A stretch of 64,000 nucleotides of DNA from Thysanoteuthis rhombus (GCA_963457665.1 OY735212.1:57650038-57714037); one strand, 5' to 3'. Numbered from the stretch's first letter, positions 1 to 12,324 are shown. Translations and numbers: made by a program. The notes: generated from the sequence alone by a model not told the origin.

Positions 1-249
1 TGAAAACTCTGATGAGAAATTTATTGAATAGAATACCCCCATGTGCTATGAAACCTTGCATTTTATTTATTTCCAATTTTGTTACCCAAAACTATTCTCA
101 TTCAAGATGGATGCCATTGATTGACACAATATAAACCTGGATTTCATTTCTGAAAGATGAAAACTGCAACTGAAACAACAGTATATATTCTCTTCAACAC
201 ACACTCATTCACATATATACATACACAGATTTGTATAAGTATGTATGCT

Positions 250-568
250 GGTAGTAATTTGACAATGTGGAAGTGAAAGATTTTAGAAGGTGTATTACAT
301 TTCAAAATATTTTTGCATAAAAGTAAAGCTTATAAGACTCAATGCATTTCGCTGTGATTCCAATCAGCATCTTCAGAAGTTCTTTTGTATTACAGGAAAT
401 TATAGTAAATGCAGTCCATCATATGTTGAGACAATATACTGAACTTGAAAAAAAAATAGCAAGCCAGTGTCGGTTGTTGGTAAAGAGGAAGAGAGAGGAT
501 CATCAGTGAACTCGGATGTCACACAATATTTTTCAAATCTTTCATTTCCACATTGTCAGATTACCACC
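250..568. repeat. Family E foldback element with 34-bp inverted ends
   Basis: The ends at 250-283 and 535-568 are inverted copies of each other over 34 bp with three differences; both contain gacaatgtggaa and gaaagattt. The interior has a short block (about 335-380, catttcgctgtgattcc then catcttcagaag) that recurs at 23155-23200. There is no coding potential. The structure fits a MITE or foldback element. I cannot name the superfamily because no clear target-site duplication is visible. Confidence 0.6.
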
Positions 569-1079
569 ACCATTCTATTGGATTGCTTCATATCCACTCA
601 ACAAACTGAATGGATCTTGCAAGGTCTATTTTATATGCAAACATACTCTAAGTAAACTTGGGTGTGAGAGCTTTCTGCAGGAACTGCTTGAACATATAAG
701 AAATTGAGGGGAGAGTGAATTGCCAAAGTTCTCACTCACCATCTCTCTTCTCTGTTAACCGTGATGACATGTCAGTGACAAGGCATTTCAAGAGGACATC
801 TGAGGATGGTATTGAGTGATAGAAAAGGGGATTTGTGACTTTTCCAAGGGTATTAGTATGAAATGAACACAAACAGTTATAGACATGTTTGCTCTAACTA
901 TGCCACCTTGCAGCATGTATGCATGTATATATGGTGATTGGTACGTGTGTACTATATGTGTATGTATACATACAGAGTGATTTTTATGCATACATATATA
1001 TGTATACATATATACATAGTGATTTTTATATATGTATTATATGTGTATGTATATATACACACACAAATCAATACACATG
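569..1079. other. Gene-free intron or intergenic sequence, TATG-rich
   Basis: No exon or recognisable repeat was seen. From about 920 to 1075 the sequence is an impure mix of TATG, TATA and CATA steps, a decayed microsatellite. Short open frames here translate only this low-complexity DNA. Confidence 0.5.
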
Positions 1080-1270
1080 TACATAGATGCATTGATAAGT
1101 CCATGGCCTAATGATAAAAAAGTATTTATTTTACACAACAAATATTCATTTTTCAATTCAATCTCATCCTTTGTCAATGCACTTAATTCAGTGATTAATA
1201 TTAATCGTAGATTGAGTAGTATACAGTTAAAATTGAGATTTTGCTGATAACTACTTGTCTTGCAGGGCTC
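1080..1270. repeat. Family C copy, diverged
   Basis: The stretch from ttgtcaatgcac through attgagtagtatacagt to gctgataactac resembles, in order, the arms of the palindrome at 28919-29206 (ttgtcaatgcac, attgtacagt, gctaataactgc). It is a single diverged copy with no partner arm, so the palindrome was built from a dispersed repeat rather than from unique DNA. Confidence 0.45.
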
Positions 1271-1608
1271 CGGTTTCCAGACCATCTAAGACAAATGTGG
1301 TGAAATAGCCAATGGTGTTTTACCTCATGAGGTGTGGTATTGCTCTATGAAATCCAAAGGGATCAGGATTTGTCTTGAGTCCCAAAGACCAGCGCTCTTA
1401 TATCCTTATAATAATAGGTGCAAGGACCAAATGGAATTTTTGTTAAGTTCCTGCCCACATGCTCACATGTGTGATATCCCTACATTAAACCAACCAGGAG
1501 TCACATGCTGTTCTTGTGGGGGCTCAGGTAAATAAGAACTAAATGTCAAGCTACAAACTTATTGTTCCTGCCTCGTATATGTTGCCATCCCCTGTGTGTA
1601 TGTGTGTC

Positions 1609-1612
<4 letters not shown>

Positions 1613-1665
<53 letters not shown>

Positions 1666-1714
1666 TTAAGATTTAGGAGAGTAATTTCATTAAGAATACT
1701 TTTAAATAAAGTAG

Positions 1715-1770
<56 letters not shown>
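1613..1770. repeat. Two (TA)n microsatellites
   Basis: Uninterrupted TA tracts occupy about 1613-1664 and 1716-1770, separated by about 50 bp of ordinary sequence. Open frames across them are repeat translations. Confidence 0.95.
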
Positions 1771-1777
<7 letters not shown>

Positions 1778-1799
1778 ATACAAGTTGTATATGTTTATG

Positions 1800-2200
1800 C
1801 AAAATATCTTTTTTCCAGTAGTTAGTAACCAATACTTTGAGCAGAGCTTATGTCAATTAAATGTGGAAATTTGGTGTATAACAAGAGTTAAACAATTGTT
1901 TTGCTAAGTTTGCTTGAAATCTGTATCAGAATCTTAAAGAAGATTGAAATAAAATATTACAATGCAATAATAAAACTTCTTTAAAATTCTAGAATCAAAA
2001 GCAAAAGATAATTTTTTTTCAAAATAATAAATTAATAACAAGCTTAAAAACAAGCTTATAATGTGATTTAAGGATAAAATAACTTCAACAAATAATACTT
2101 TTTATTTAGACAAACAAATAAAACTAGGTAAACAGAAAACATACAAAACCCCCAAATAACCATTAAAAACAAAAATTAAAAACAAATTAATCCCAGCACC
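1800..2200. other. AT-rich sequence with no recognised feature
   Basis: A-rich DNA with many aaca and aaat steps. No exon, splice-site pair, TIR or similarity to the other repeats in this window was noticed. Confidence 0.5.
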
Positions 2201-2202
2201 AG

Positions 2203-3412
2203 ACAAAATGTTGTTCATAATAAAATATCCCCACAATTATCACATTCTGTCAGACATAAACTGTCTAATGTTATACCTATGGTTTAAGAAAACTCATATA
2301 AACAAGTGTGAATATTTACTCCAACAATCGCAGAACAGAGAGGTGAGCAATTTAAGTGCACTATCTTGGGTTTCTGTCAGCCAAGAGTGTTGTAAGCTCA
2401 GATGGTACATCAGAGCTGGATTAAGGCTGCTTCCAGGTCAACATAGGTTCAGATAGATCTGCATAGGTGGACGCGGTCTTGGGTCCTATTTTCTTCATTC
2501 ATTCATATGGTTGGCTCTTTGATTTGCTACTGGTAAAAACCACAGCTGGACAAAATATAGTTCTTAATAAAATGTATCTACAATTATCATCGCATACTTA
2601 AGTAACAGCCTGAGATTTTCAGACAACAACATTGTCCTTTTCGCAGAGAACCTCCAGGACATTAAGCTAATGCTAGATGAACTGAATGAAGCGAGAAAGT
2701 TGGCTTTCATGTGAACTTCAGCAAAACAAAGGTCATGTGCAACAATCACGTAAGAAATAAAAGCACAACAATCAAAATAAAAAAATGCAGAACTTGAGAA
2801 AGTAGACAACTACATCTACCTAGTACAACGAATCTCTATGAAATCCTCAAAAGAAGGAGAAATCAAGTGAAGAATCACTCTAGGATGACAAGCCATGGGC
2901 AGTGCAAGCTCGGCTTTCAAGAACAAGAAAATCCCATTAATCCTAAAAAAAATGGTATACAATCTATGTATCCTCCCGATAATCAGCTATGGAGCTGAAA
3001 CATGGAATCTAACAAAGAAACTGACCCTTAAGCTAAGAACCCTGCAACAGGCAATGAAGGGAATCATGCTCAACATCATATGGAGAGATCACAATACAGC
3101 ATGATATATTAGGACAAAAACAAGTGTCTGAGACATCATTGAAAATTCAAATGGCAATGGGATGGTCATGTTGCAAAATTTGCAGACAACCTCAGGACAT
3201 TACCATTCATAACATGGATCCCTGGAGATCACATGCTGAATTGAGGCCAGCAGAATACAAGATAGAGAGATGAACAAGACAAGTTCAGAGAGTACTGGCT
3301 CCATAATGCCCATGATTGAGAGGTCTGGTGAAATGTCTTTATCCAACAATGGATGATAAAAGATTGATGATAGTGATGACAATTATCAAACTGTCCAATC
3401 TAATGATATATA
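2203..3412. repeat. Family H repeat, interrupted by a LINE
   Basis: Motifs shared with 13670-14170 are: ttttcttcattcatt, tggttg.ctctt, tttgctactgg, acaaaatat, cttaataaaatgt and attatca...ctgt.caatctaatgatata. The left part lies at 2203-2589 and the right part at 3379-3412, with a LINE between them. Both H copies end next to a TA-rich microsatellite, and both were hit by the same kind of LINE. No coding content. Confidence 0.55.
2590..3378 (+). mobile_element. RTE-like LINE fragment with 10-bp target-site duplication
   Basis: This encodes a decayed C-terminal part of a LINE ORF: the tail of the reverse transcriptase, including a frame reading SYGAETWNLTKKLT near 2985-3030, then the conserved region downstream of it, ending in a GAT-rich tail. 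It lines up with the better-preserved copies at 27005-27993 (opposite strand) and 53478-53846. The element is 5'-truncated and has multiple stops and frameshifts. The 10-mer acaattatca occurs at 2580-2589 and again at 3379-3388, exactly flanking the insert. This marks target-primed insertion into family H. Confidence 0.85.
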
Positions 3413-3713
3413 TAAATATATATATACATATTTATATGTAGTTATATAAACTTTTCAACTTGTAATACTGAAAAAAAAAAAATTATGTATAGTCCCAAAG
3501 CATCCATGACTATGTGTCATGCAAGTCACTTCATTCGATCAGGATTATCTCAATATTTGGTTCTATAACTATAATATTTTATAACATCAACTATTGAACT
3601 TATGATTTTTGTAATCAAATTTTAGTTTCTTGGTACATGTCATTAGGTTTTATTTTGGAGTTTGTCTGCCATTTTACCATAGCCCTGCTTTGGGAGTACT
3701 AAAAACAGTACAT

Positions 3714-3915
<202 letters not shown>

Positions 3916-4028
3916 GCAAAAATTCAATTATACTTTTATCTATACTTATACATTGACTGATTTATCAAGCTATGTCTATGCATAACTTATATTCTAACTC
4001 CAGGAATTTAAGAAACATCTAAATTTAC

Positions 4029-4138
4029 CTTTGTCCAGAGAGAGTGCTGTTTCTTCCATTTTCATTTATTACTTCAGATTCCCTGTAGAATATCATTGAA
4101 TTTGCATTACTTTGCTCATCCAAATGACGCCATGCTGG
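4029..4138 (-). CDS. ADAM17: ADAM17/TACE prodomain exon (third junction, ends before cysteine switch)
   Basis: Read on the minus strand, a pyrimidine-rich acceptor (tttttccag) opens a 110-bp exon beginning P-A-W-R-H in phase 0 and closing with two extra bases at a GTAAAT donor. It encodes PAWRHLDEQSNANSMIFYRE then SEVINENGRNSTLSGQ. In ADAM17 the prodomain has PLWRF and then a MLVYK-like stretch at the same spacing, directly after the segment in the exon at 10967-11055. ADAM17 is the membrane metalloprotease that sheds TNF, EGFR ligands and other ectodomains; the prodomain keeps it latent. The cysteine switch (CGY in the family) should be in the next exon, which I did not find before base 1. 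The open frame upstream of the acceptor is intron read-through. The identification rests on alignment from memory, but consistent phase and order across four exons make it strong. Confidence 0.85.
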
Positions 4139-5517
4139 CTGGAAAAATGGAAATGAAATCTGACATGAACTGTGTGCGGCTACAAAGCATAGTTTGAGAA
4201 ACAAAAATAACCAGTTTACGGAATGAGTGCAACTGAAATCAAATCTCATTTTGTCATATTGAGGGTAACTGAAATCTGATCGAAGAGTCTTGCCAAAATG
4301 CCGACGGAATGGTCGTTTGCTATTATAACTTGAAGAATTATCTGTCAAGACCTGGATAGAAATGGCTTTTGTTATCATTATTCCTTGTTAAGGTCTGCCC
4401 ACTCATGCATTCCTTCTACAAATTATGAATAGGTGAATCAGTAATGATTTTATGAAAAGTAACTTATCCACTCTGGAAGCCTGAAATCTGAGAAAAAATA
4501 TGATAGTATCAGTATGAAAAGGTCAAAAGTTCACTCGGGCAAATCTTATTCTACCAACACCTTTAACGCCCACAGCGTATTTGAGATCTGCAGAAGGAGA
4601 TGCTGGTAGAGTTGATTGAAACTTGTCAAGCTGAGCTAGTCTAGTCACAATACAAGGTCACCAATATCATCAGCAACTTTAATGATGAAGAGAAGCACTT
4701 GATTAAAAAGTTTAAAGTATTTTGATAGCCATCAGCAAAAATACAAGCTTCAAGTCTTTAGCATCTTGGGAGGTTGAAGGGTCAAGCAGTCTTTTCTTCA
4801 GTAACAAGCTGATGGTATTTATGATAAAAAGGTCAAGCATCTTATTATAGTGACTCAAACATGGAAAATCCTAGCAAATTTTGAATAATTACATGATTAA
4901 CAGAGTTGTCTACTTTTCTCCGCTGTTGTTATTATTAATGACACACAACAATATTAAACAACCAATGCGAAAATTTGTTGCAGAGAAAGCATCTCCACAT
5001 AGAGTGGCTCTGCCTGATAGACAGATTACCTAAACTCTAATTACTTGCCACAATTTGTTAGTCATAAAAAAAGTTGTGTTACTATGACTAAATCTGGTTA
5101 TTTGAAACTTTGAGATCCAACATTTTTTTTAACTTATGTTTTAGCATAAACTGTACATACTTGTAAAATTATGATCCGCACATTACTACAGGTCCATATC
5201 AGTTTCTAACATCCTTCCAAATGAAATCCAAATGTTATTCAAAGTTAACTAATAATGACTACAGAAAGACATCTAATTGTTTTGTATTCAAGCCTAAAAG
5301 AGTGTGAAATAATCTTTATCTTAGTGATTTTTTTATTTATTTATCCGGACCCAATTGGCAGTCTGGGTTCATATCAGTTTACTGAAAATAAACAACTTGA
5401 TAAAAAACCTGAGAAGCATCTAAAATGACCAATTTTGCATTATTATGTTTTGATATTCTTTTATGAATTTACATTGAAATTAATATATTCTTAATTTGCA
5501 AAAGTATAGTCACAAAC
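4139..5517. other. ADAM17 intron sequence, no feature recognised
   Basis: Intron between the exons at 10967-11055 and 4029-4138. This first stretch shows no repeat family that I could match elsewhere in the window, and no tRNA-like or inverted-repeat structure. Confidence 0.5.
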
Positions 5518-5990
5518 GAGGCTGAAATATGGAAGTTAGCCAAAAGATTGCCCCTGAAACAGGGAACCATGCAACGTGCACATGAGAGAATCATGCTCAA
5601 CATCACACGGAGAGATCACAAAACAGCACAATATATTAGGGAAAAAAACAGGAGTCCTAGATATCACCGAATCCATTAGAGAACTCAAATGGTAAAGGGC
5701 TGGCCATGTTGCAAGTATGGCAGGAAACTGATGAATATCACGATTCACAACGTGGATTCCCAGAGATCATATACTAAACTGTGGCCGGCAAAATATAAAA
5801 AGATGTGACGAAATAGACAAGTTCAGAAAATATTGGCTTCGTGATGCCCATGATGGAGAGATCAGATAAATTCTGGGGAAAGTCCATGTCCAACGACGAA
5901 CGCTAAAAGGATGAGGAGGAGGAGGAGAGGGGGGAGGAGGAGGAGGAGGAGGAGGAAGAGGATGATGATGTGGTGGTGGTGGTGGTGGTG
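5518..5990 (+). mobile_element. RTE-like LINE 3' fragment with expanded purine tail
   Basis: Starts inside the region encoding ETWNLTKRL-type sequence, passes through an ATGCAACGTGCACATGAG block (MQRAHERIM region) and ends with the gtccatgtccaacgacgaac signature of this LINE family at about 5880-5900. The usual GAT tail has expanded into GGA/GAT/GGT triplets (5908-5990). The long minus-strand open frame across it is a shadow of the triplet tail. Several frame breaks make it non-functional. Confidence 0.85.
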
Positions 5991-6509
5991 AAATATAAAC
6001 TTATATGTAGGGAATTTGGTCACTCTAACATCCATGAAGTAACACCCCCCCCCTGGTCCGCACATTTCCTGCACTTGCAGTTTGCACCTATGATCCAAAT
6101 TTATTTGCCAAGTGTCAGTTGTAACAAGGACTTGTTCGGGCATACTGAGGAGTGCGTGCATAAGTTTAGGTTGTGATATCCTGAGATTGATGCAGAATAT
6201 CTCAAAAATATCAGAACAGGTTCGTCTGTACTTCAGAGTTTCCAGGTTCAACTTTTGGAGTCAGTCAGAGTAATTTAGATACTGGATTTTAAGGGATTAA
6301 TTTGGTTGCTCTGTGTTGCACACATTCCAATGCATCAATGCTATATTTATTTGGGAGACCATATGGTCGAAGCAAATTCAAAATATATATAAGAGACAGA
6401 TTAAGAATGAAAGAGAAAGCACACATTATATTTAGAAGAGATGTTACAGCTTCTTGTAAGATTTTATGTACTTAAATAAGTCCAAGATGGAAATTTCAGT
6501 TCAAAGCAT

Positions 6510-6886
6510 GGGGTCTGGTTAGTCATTCAATAGAAGCCATCACATGACCAATATGGGAGTGATCAATTAAAAAATTAGAAAAAGGGGTTTCAATAGATCT
6601 TATTTCTCTTGCGTTTTGTTGCAAAGTGATCACTAAAAAGTCTGAATTAAAAGAAAAAGGTGGGCACAATCTGGTGACCAATTTAGCCTGAATTCAGATA
6701 TCAAACTCTCCACGAAAAAACCTTTTCAGAGGGGTAATTGTCAAAAGATAAAAAAACAGTTTTTTTCTCCTAAACATAATAGGGAGTAAAATTTTTGTGT
6801 ATCCTGTATGCACAACACATACATAGCCAGCCAACCAACCAGACCCACTTAAAAACTGAAGAAACCTATCTTGACCGTTTTCTTAC
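6510..6886 (+). repeat. Family A repeat, forward orientation
   Basis: Starts ggtctggttagtcattcaat, contains gtgatcaattaaaa, cactaaaaagtctgaatt and catacatagccagcca, and ends with actgaagaaacctat plus a gttttt. Forward is defined as running from ggtctggttagtcac to gaagaaaccta..gacagtttt. Full copies are about 430 bp. There is no ORF and no obvious pol III promoter. An 11-bp inverted motif, agaaaccatca near the start and tgatggtttct at the end, suggests a non-autonomous DNA element, but this is unproven. Confidence 0.8.
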
Positions 6887-7279
6887 ATTGAAGAATGATT
6901 TCTTCTTGGTTGCTATCATGTAGAGCAATGATTTGCTTCATGATATTCCAGAAGATATTTTAAATTCAAGTTGCAACTTCAGATAAGAGACAGATTAAGT
7001 TTGGCTCCAATAGCCTCAAACTTCTTTGCTTCATTAAAATCTAACAAGTAAACAAAAGAGAATTCATTTCTCCAGAAAAAATTATTCTAAAACTACATGT
7101 GTTATTTCAACTTCTTTATCAATAGTTCTCGTAAATGGGATTTACTGACTTCAGAAGAACAAGTTGACTTGAGTTAGGCTTTACAAGAGGGAGGGAATTC
7201 GCTGTCAGTTTTTGTGTACATCACTGTATCACTGTTATTTGTGCATGATGTCACTTGATTTTTTTCTGGTCATTGTTAT

Positions 7280-7545
7280 TCGTCATTGTTACTTACAAAA
7301 ATGAAGTCAGAGCTCAATAGTAAAAGTTTGACCATAGAAAGAGAGAAAAAGCCTACTCAGCCTAATGATAAATCTATCACTGACCTCAAAAGTAAGAAAG
7401 TGGGGAAAGGCCTACTCAGACTGATGGTTAATCCGCCACTGAGCAAGGAGAAAGGAAGAAAAAATGTTTGGCTCACAGTTGGATTCAATCCCAAAATCCA
7501 CCGATAACTAGCAGAACGCCCTAGATCACTGGGCTATGGGAACAC
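7280..7545 (-). repeat. tRNA-derived SINE-like element
   Basis: On the minus strand the segment 7545 to 7475 reads tagcccagtgatctaggg (box A-like), then about 30 nt later ggattgaatcc (box B-like), the spacing of an internal pol III promoter. The body continues to about 7280 and includes an internal partial duplication: cctactcagcctaatgataa at about 7352 and cctactcagactgatggtta at about 7410. The open frame at 7286-7507 on the plus strand is probably a chance frame through this element. I found no second copy in the window. Confidence 0.5.
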
Positions 7546-7549
7546 TACC

Positions 7550-8700
7550 GATAATTGAAATTTATCTGTACTTATAAAAGAAGTTTATGGACGATTATCT
7601 ACTGATTTTTTTAAATTCTAATGTTTCTATATTGTTTGATGGTCTTATTATTATATTAATGATATCCTCAGCACCAAGTAATTTTCACTAAAGAGAAAAA
7701 TGAATAAAACATATATACTTGTTAAAAATATATTTTTCATAAAAGAAATGCGATGTTTACAAAAAAAAACAGAACTCAGAAACAGCAGCTGATATGACAA
7801 GATGATGAATCTTTCTTTTTTATTCTTGCTCTTTTATTCATGTCTTAAATTCAGACTTCTGAAATTCCAGGTCTGACTAATTGCAATCCTAAAGTCAACT
7901 CTCTGTGAGTTTGACAATAAAGAATGCACAAGTCACATAACAGGAGAAATTTTTGTAAAATTCTATGTACAGTACCATTCCACAAAACATCTTAAAGGAA
8001 AATTTGTTCACTGAATAATTAAACCTATGGGATTTCAGTAATTTATTCCAAGTAAAGGAATCAAACTCTTAAAAACCTTAATAAGAACCTTTTAAATAAT
8101 ATATTATGTACTAATTACTCTCTAAATGATTTATAAATACAAATAAACATGCACAAGATGCAGCAAATAAATGAATAAATAATCTTATTATAATTCACCA
8201 AATGAATATCTGTGTATATGTTTGAAAATTAGAACCTAGATACAAGATAGGAATTTAGATGATTATGAATGAAATGTAGATGATTCTGGATGATTTATGT
8301 AATTTCGTGGATGTTTTTGTTTTTTTGCGTCATGAGTGAAAAGTAAAAGTAATATTTTGCTAATGGATTTTGGGTGCAATTGAGACATATCACTAAGTGG
8401 AGTTTTGTTATAAGAGTCATTTGCAATGAGACGTACCACTGTACTATAGTAAGACAAATATGAAAATTTCATACAACAATCACACAAATATATTCTGACA
8501 AGCAAAATAAGATATTAGGTTGAATTCATTTTACAAATAATTATATAAACTTATGCAAACTCTGTCCAAATTTCCAGAAATTTTTGATGGTTTGGAATAC
8601 AGAATATTTAGTTAAGAGAACAACAAAGGAAAATCTTGACAAAATAAACACTTATATCAAACTGTAAAACCAAACAGGTAAATGAGCCAAATATTTGAGA
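7550..8700. other. ADAM17 intron, no feature recognised
   Basis: AT-rich intron. No repeat family, splice-bounded frame or inverted repeat was noticed. Confidence 0.45.
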
Positions 8701-8752
8701 TATGTTTATGTTCCTTCCTACTCATCAACAGGTGCAGGCAATGAGCCATATG

Positions 8753-8941
8753 TTACAGGTCTGGTGCAACCTCTTCATAACTGGCGAGAGTTCCTTTTGG
8801 GTAGCATAGAACTATAAATATTTCATCAGGATTATTGCGGTAAGGGTGGGTCAAGTGGTATCTTAAATAATGTTGTTTATTCTCTGCATTATACAATCCA
8901 TTACATTGTACCCTAGATCGACTTGAGCTCAGTGCTAAAAC
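8753..8941 (-). other. Unassigned exon-like open frame
   Basis: On the minus strand a pyrimidine-rich acceptor (ctgttgttttag) at about 8942 opens a frame of about 60 codons. It includes NKQHYLRYHLTHPYRNNPDE and IFIVLCYPKGTLASYEEVAP, ending at TAA or alternatively at a weak donor inside ctgtaaca. Codon and amino-acid composition look less random than the surroundings. It lies between two ADAM17 exons that already join in phase, so it would have to be an alternative terminal exon or a relic. I do not recognise the protein. Confidence 0.2.
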
Positions 8942-8959
8942 AACAGTAAAGAACAAATG

Positions 8960-9980
8960 AATAAATAAGTGGTAATTATAAAAAGAAAATCTGCATGAAC
9001 AGATTCACAAATAGATTAATAGATACATGAAAGTATGATCTAGTTTCTTTGATGATTTGGTTAAAATTGAATGAAAAAGTTTGGACAAAAGGAAGTTTAA
9101 TGTTAACAGCAATCCATTTATCATTCAAAGAATTCTGAGAGCAAAAAAAGTCAACACACAAAGTGTATTGTCATGAATTTTCCGTATAATGGTATACAAA
9201 CACATTTCTTGTCTTTTTTTTGCCTCCGAGTAATGTTTGTAATTATCAGAAAATGGAATTTTGAAAAATAAAGTTTTGCTTTTTTTCACCAAACTTTAAA
9301 TGGAAGAATATTTGTTCAATCACACACCCAAACACACCAGCCCATATAGCCACAGTCTCCCACCATCATTCAATTCGTGATGTTTTAATAGGTTTTCTAT
9401 GCAGAAATTCATTTTCAAGAGTAAAAGAATTGGAAAAAATAATGTAATGTTGATAAAATGATTAAATATTTGCATGGAACAATATATATTTGATAGCAAA
9501 ATATACGTCACTTAGCCAATTCAATGTTGCTGTGATTGTTTCGATCATCAGATAGTCTGTGGTCACATTGCTCAAGTAGCCCACATATAGACCCCCCATC
9601 TCACCACCAATGAAATGTGCCAATAGGATGATAACTACCTGTAATTCAGCTGAGATTTCATCACCTAATGATTAGTCTATCACAGCTGTACTCTTCCGAA
9701 GAATGTTACTCTCAAATAGTATATTATAAAAGGAAAATACAGATACTACCTACTCCAATTAGAATAGCTGAGAGAATCAGGTAACAAAGGTTTGTGTTGC
9801 ATCAGCATTTTCTAAAGCATGGCTGGAATCATCTTTAATCAAGTCCAGGGACCAACACAGGAAATTTCACAAATTGGTACCACTCTAATACTATTGTAAT
9901 TTTTCTTCCAATATATCTTCAATTTATATTTTGGTATGATAACCCTAACTATCTTGTAACTTAATGGTAGTAATCACTCT
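8960..9980. other. ADAM17 intron, no feature recognised
   Basis: Ordinary AT-rich intron sequence. Short open frames lack splice context and have low-complexity composition. Confidence 0.45.
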
Positions 9981-10079
9981 GTAAATGAACCTTTCCCCAT
10001 ATAAAACTAGAAAGTACACAATGGGAGTAATTCTCATGAATCCACACCAGAGTTTAACTACTTTTTCTGTACTCTACTG

Positions 10080-10300
10080 TCCAGCCTTCTGCAAAATTTC
10101 TTGAAAATTTATCAAGAACTTTTGGAGATATCGTTTGGACAATGCAGAATATATGTATAAATGTATGGAGAAAAATGGAAAAATATCTCAATTGGAGAAA
10201 TATTCCTGGATTCTACTTATATTTGACCAATTCTTTTTTAAACCTATTTCACATCCTTCCAAAAATTTCATTGAAATTCATTGAATACTTCGGAGTGTAA
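10080..10300 (+). repeat. Family F repeat copy
   Basis: Contains cttctgcaaaatttc, gaacttttggagatatc, then a second unit tccttccaaaaatttcattg, aaattcattgaatactt. The same phrase pair recurs at 36640-36830 and, inverted, at 56396-56450. It behaves as a two-unit tandem repeat with a period of about 150 bp and has no coding content. Confidence 0.5.
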
Positions 10301-10966
10301 TTTACTTTTCAATGGAAAATTCAAAATAGTACTATCAGTCAATTGGAAAGTGGAAGTTATCATTGGGTGGCATGGTATAATTTTGGCAACCAAGTTTAAT
10401 CATATTTTTAAAAAAAGTTGTTTTGCAAGCTTTTTTATGAACTTTAAGAGCAGCTATTTTGAAATTCAAAACTGACGACTGTGAATGCATAGTTCTTCGA
10501 ATTATAACTAAGTCATTGTACATGAAGCCATCTAAAAATTTGATCACTTCTAACATAAAATCTTGTCTTGCCACAGGACTGACAAATATCTATCAAAAAT
10601 AGAAACTCATGATTTCCAACACTACCATCAGAGTGTGTCCTTGTCAGGAGCTCTTGAAATACAGCCTTGTGCCAAGTATAGACAGTAATATTCATATAAC
10701 AGTGGTTAGCAAGCTATTTTCAGAATTCCTAGTTGAGATATTTCCTCAGTAGATGTTCTAAATTTATGGTTGTATAAAGATACCATCAGTAATTTTGAGA
10801 TGAGTCATCATGATCATATGCTAGAATTTAGCCAATTCTTCAGACAGTAGGACATCTCTAATTTAGAATGACTAAATATAAAAACATTGATACATTTCAT
10901 GGTAAATTATCATGAATCAAATTTTTTAGAAAAATTTTGAAATGGAATTGAATAGGATACACATAC

Positions 10967-11055
10967 CTCGACAACATAATTGTCTTCTCTGGTTGCTATT
11001 GTAGCAAAAAGCATAGAATCCTCCCAGTGAGCAAACACTTTGGAATTGTCATCAT
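10967..11055 (-). CDS. ADAM17: ADAM17/TACE prodomain exon (second junction)
   Basis: An 89-bp exon on the minus strand, with acceptor cttttaacag and donor GTATGT. It begins with two bases that complete a codon left open by the exon at 25670-25803, and ends in phase 0, matching the exon at 4029-4138. It encodes DDNSKVFAHWEDSMLFATIA then TREDNYVVE. The human ADAM17 segment with VLAH and EYNIE has the same length between those landmarks. This is the central part of the inhibitory prodomain. No frame breaks. Flanking introns are 14.6 kb upstream and 6.8 kb downstream and carry family A repeats in opposite orientations. Confidence 0.88.
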
Positions 11056-11094
11056 CTGTTAAAAGAAAACAATGACAAGACTGGTGAGACTTCT

Positions 11095-11157
11095 CTTTCC
11101 TTTAATTAGGAAGTAATCACTAAAAAGTCTGAATTTCCAAAAATAACTATGCTTGTG
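11095..11157 (+). repeat. Family A fragment, forward
   Basis: A short fragment matching only the middle of family A (cactaaaaagtctgaatt, then a-rich, then aactatgcttg), about 40 bp beyond the ADAM17 acceptor at 11055. It is too short to say how it was truncated. Confidence 0.5.
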
Positions 11158-11159
11158 TA

Positions 11160-12000
11160 ACAATTGAAAAAAGAACATACAAAAAAGCTGTACCAAGGTC
11201 TGTGAGGGAGAGATAGATTCAATTTTGACGGAAGACCAGAGATAGTCTTCAACAAAGTTGAGAGAAGTATTGTGTATCTAGATCCCTATCATTCAGAGCT
11301 TGACACCAACGATAGGTAGTTTTACTTCCCAACTTCCTCACCAGCTGGCAGAAGAGAGAGATCTCTGTACATTACCAGTGCATCTTACTAACTGATCATA
11401 ATGATTTAAATCTCTCCTGCTCCCGCCCAAAGCTTGTTTTGTCTAAAGAGCAGACCAATGAGTAGAGAGGACTATTCTTGAGCTGTCCATTGATCAACTA
11501 AGTGGACCATACTATCGTATAAGAGACTCTGTGATTGGCCAACCAATGCTACAACTGATTTCCGCTCAAAACTAATGGCTTATGTTACAACATTCCAACA
11601 CGCACATCTCGCTTCTTTATTTTAACAGTTTTTATTTGAACATTCCAACACACATATTTCATAACATAATGAACAATGTTATTTAGAGAAAACTACCTGA
11701 GAACTTCTTTAAAAAAAAGGAATGTCTGGAATTATCATGAAATGGAGAAGCCATTCAAATAGCAAAATAGATCCAATTGCTAATGGATGGATGTGACGGT
11801 AGAAATATGTTCCCTTTGTTGTTGATGAGTGTAGATATATGGAATGCATCATTCAAACAGGCCAATTACTCACTGTATCATTTTGCTAGGTTCCTGCAAT
11901 TTATAATTGAGAATTTTCCTTGAGTCCAACCAAACGCAGAATAGTGCTTTATTTATATATGTATATTAATAGATACTTTCATCTGCAGATATACATATAT
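11160..12000. other. ADAM17 intron, no feature recognised
   Basis: No repeat family matched. A near-duplicate phrase, aacattccaacac, occurs at about 11588 and 11638 but does not extend. Confidence 0.45.
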
Positions 12001-12007
12001 GTTAACA

Positions 12008-12324
12008 ACTCTAGCTAGTCACTCAATAGGAATGATCACTTGATCAATGCCCCTTGTTAGCATATTGAGTTCAGGGTGATCAATGAAAAAATTGGAAAAG
12101 TTAATTCTCTCACCTTTTAGTTGGCAGTGATCACTAGGTCATAATCTACTGGGGGGAGGGGTTGAAAAGCAAAAATTGAAAAAATTTTTGTAGATTTATC
12201 AAGGGGTAAATTTTTAAAATTTCAGCCGACCTGCTCCGCTGGTGCGGCCTGTATACATCAAACATACAGAGCCAACCAACTGGACCTACTCGAAAACTGA
12301 AGAAACCTACATTGACAGTTTTTT
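12008..12324 (+). repeat. Family A repeat, forward, internally shortened
   Basis: Begins with tagctagtcactcaatagg, carries gtgatcaatgaaaaaattgg and ctccgctggtgcggcctgta, and ends with aaaactgaagaaacctac and attgacagtt. About 100 bp shorter than full length, lacking the stretch between cactaggtc and ggggaggggt. Confidence 0.8.

Noticed and set aside
1543..1821. 92-codon open frame rich in alternating Y and I
   Set aside because: It is a translation of two TA microsatellites.
5862..6251. 129-codon minus-strand open frame with poly-His and poly-Leu
   Set aside because: It reads through the expanded triplet tail of a LINE; there is no domain and the homopolymers come from GGT/GGA repeats.
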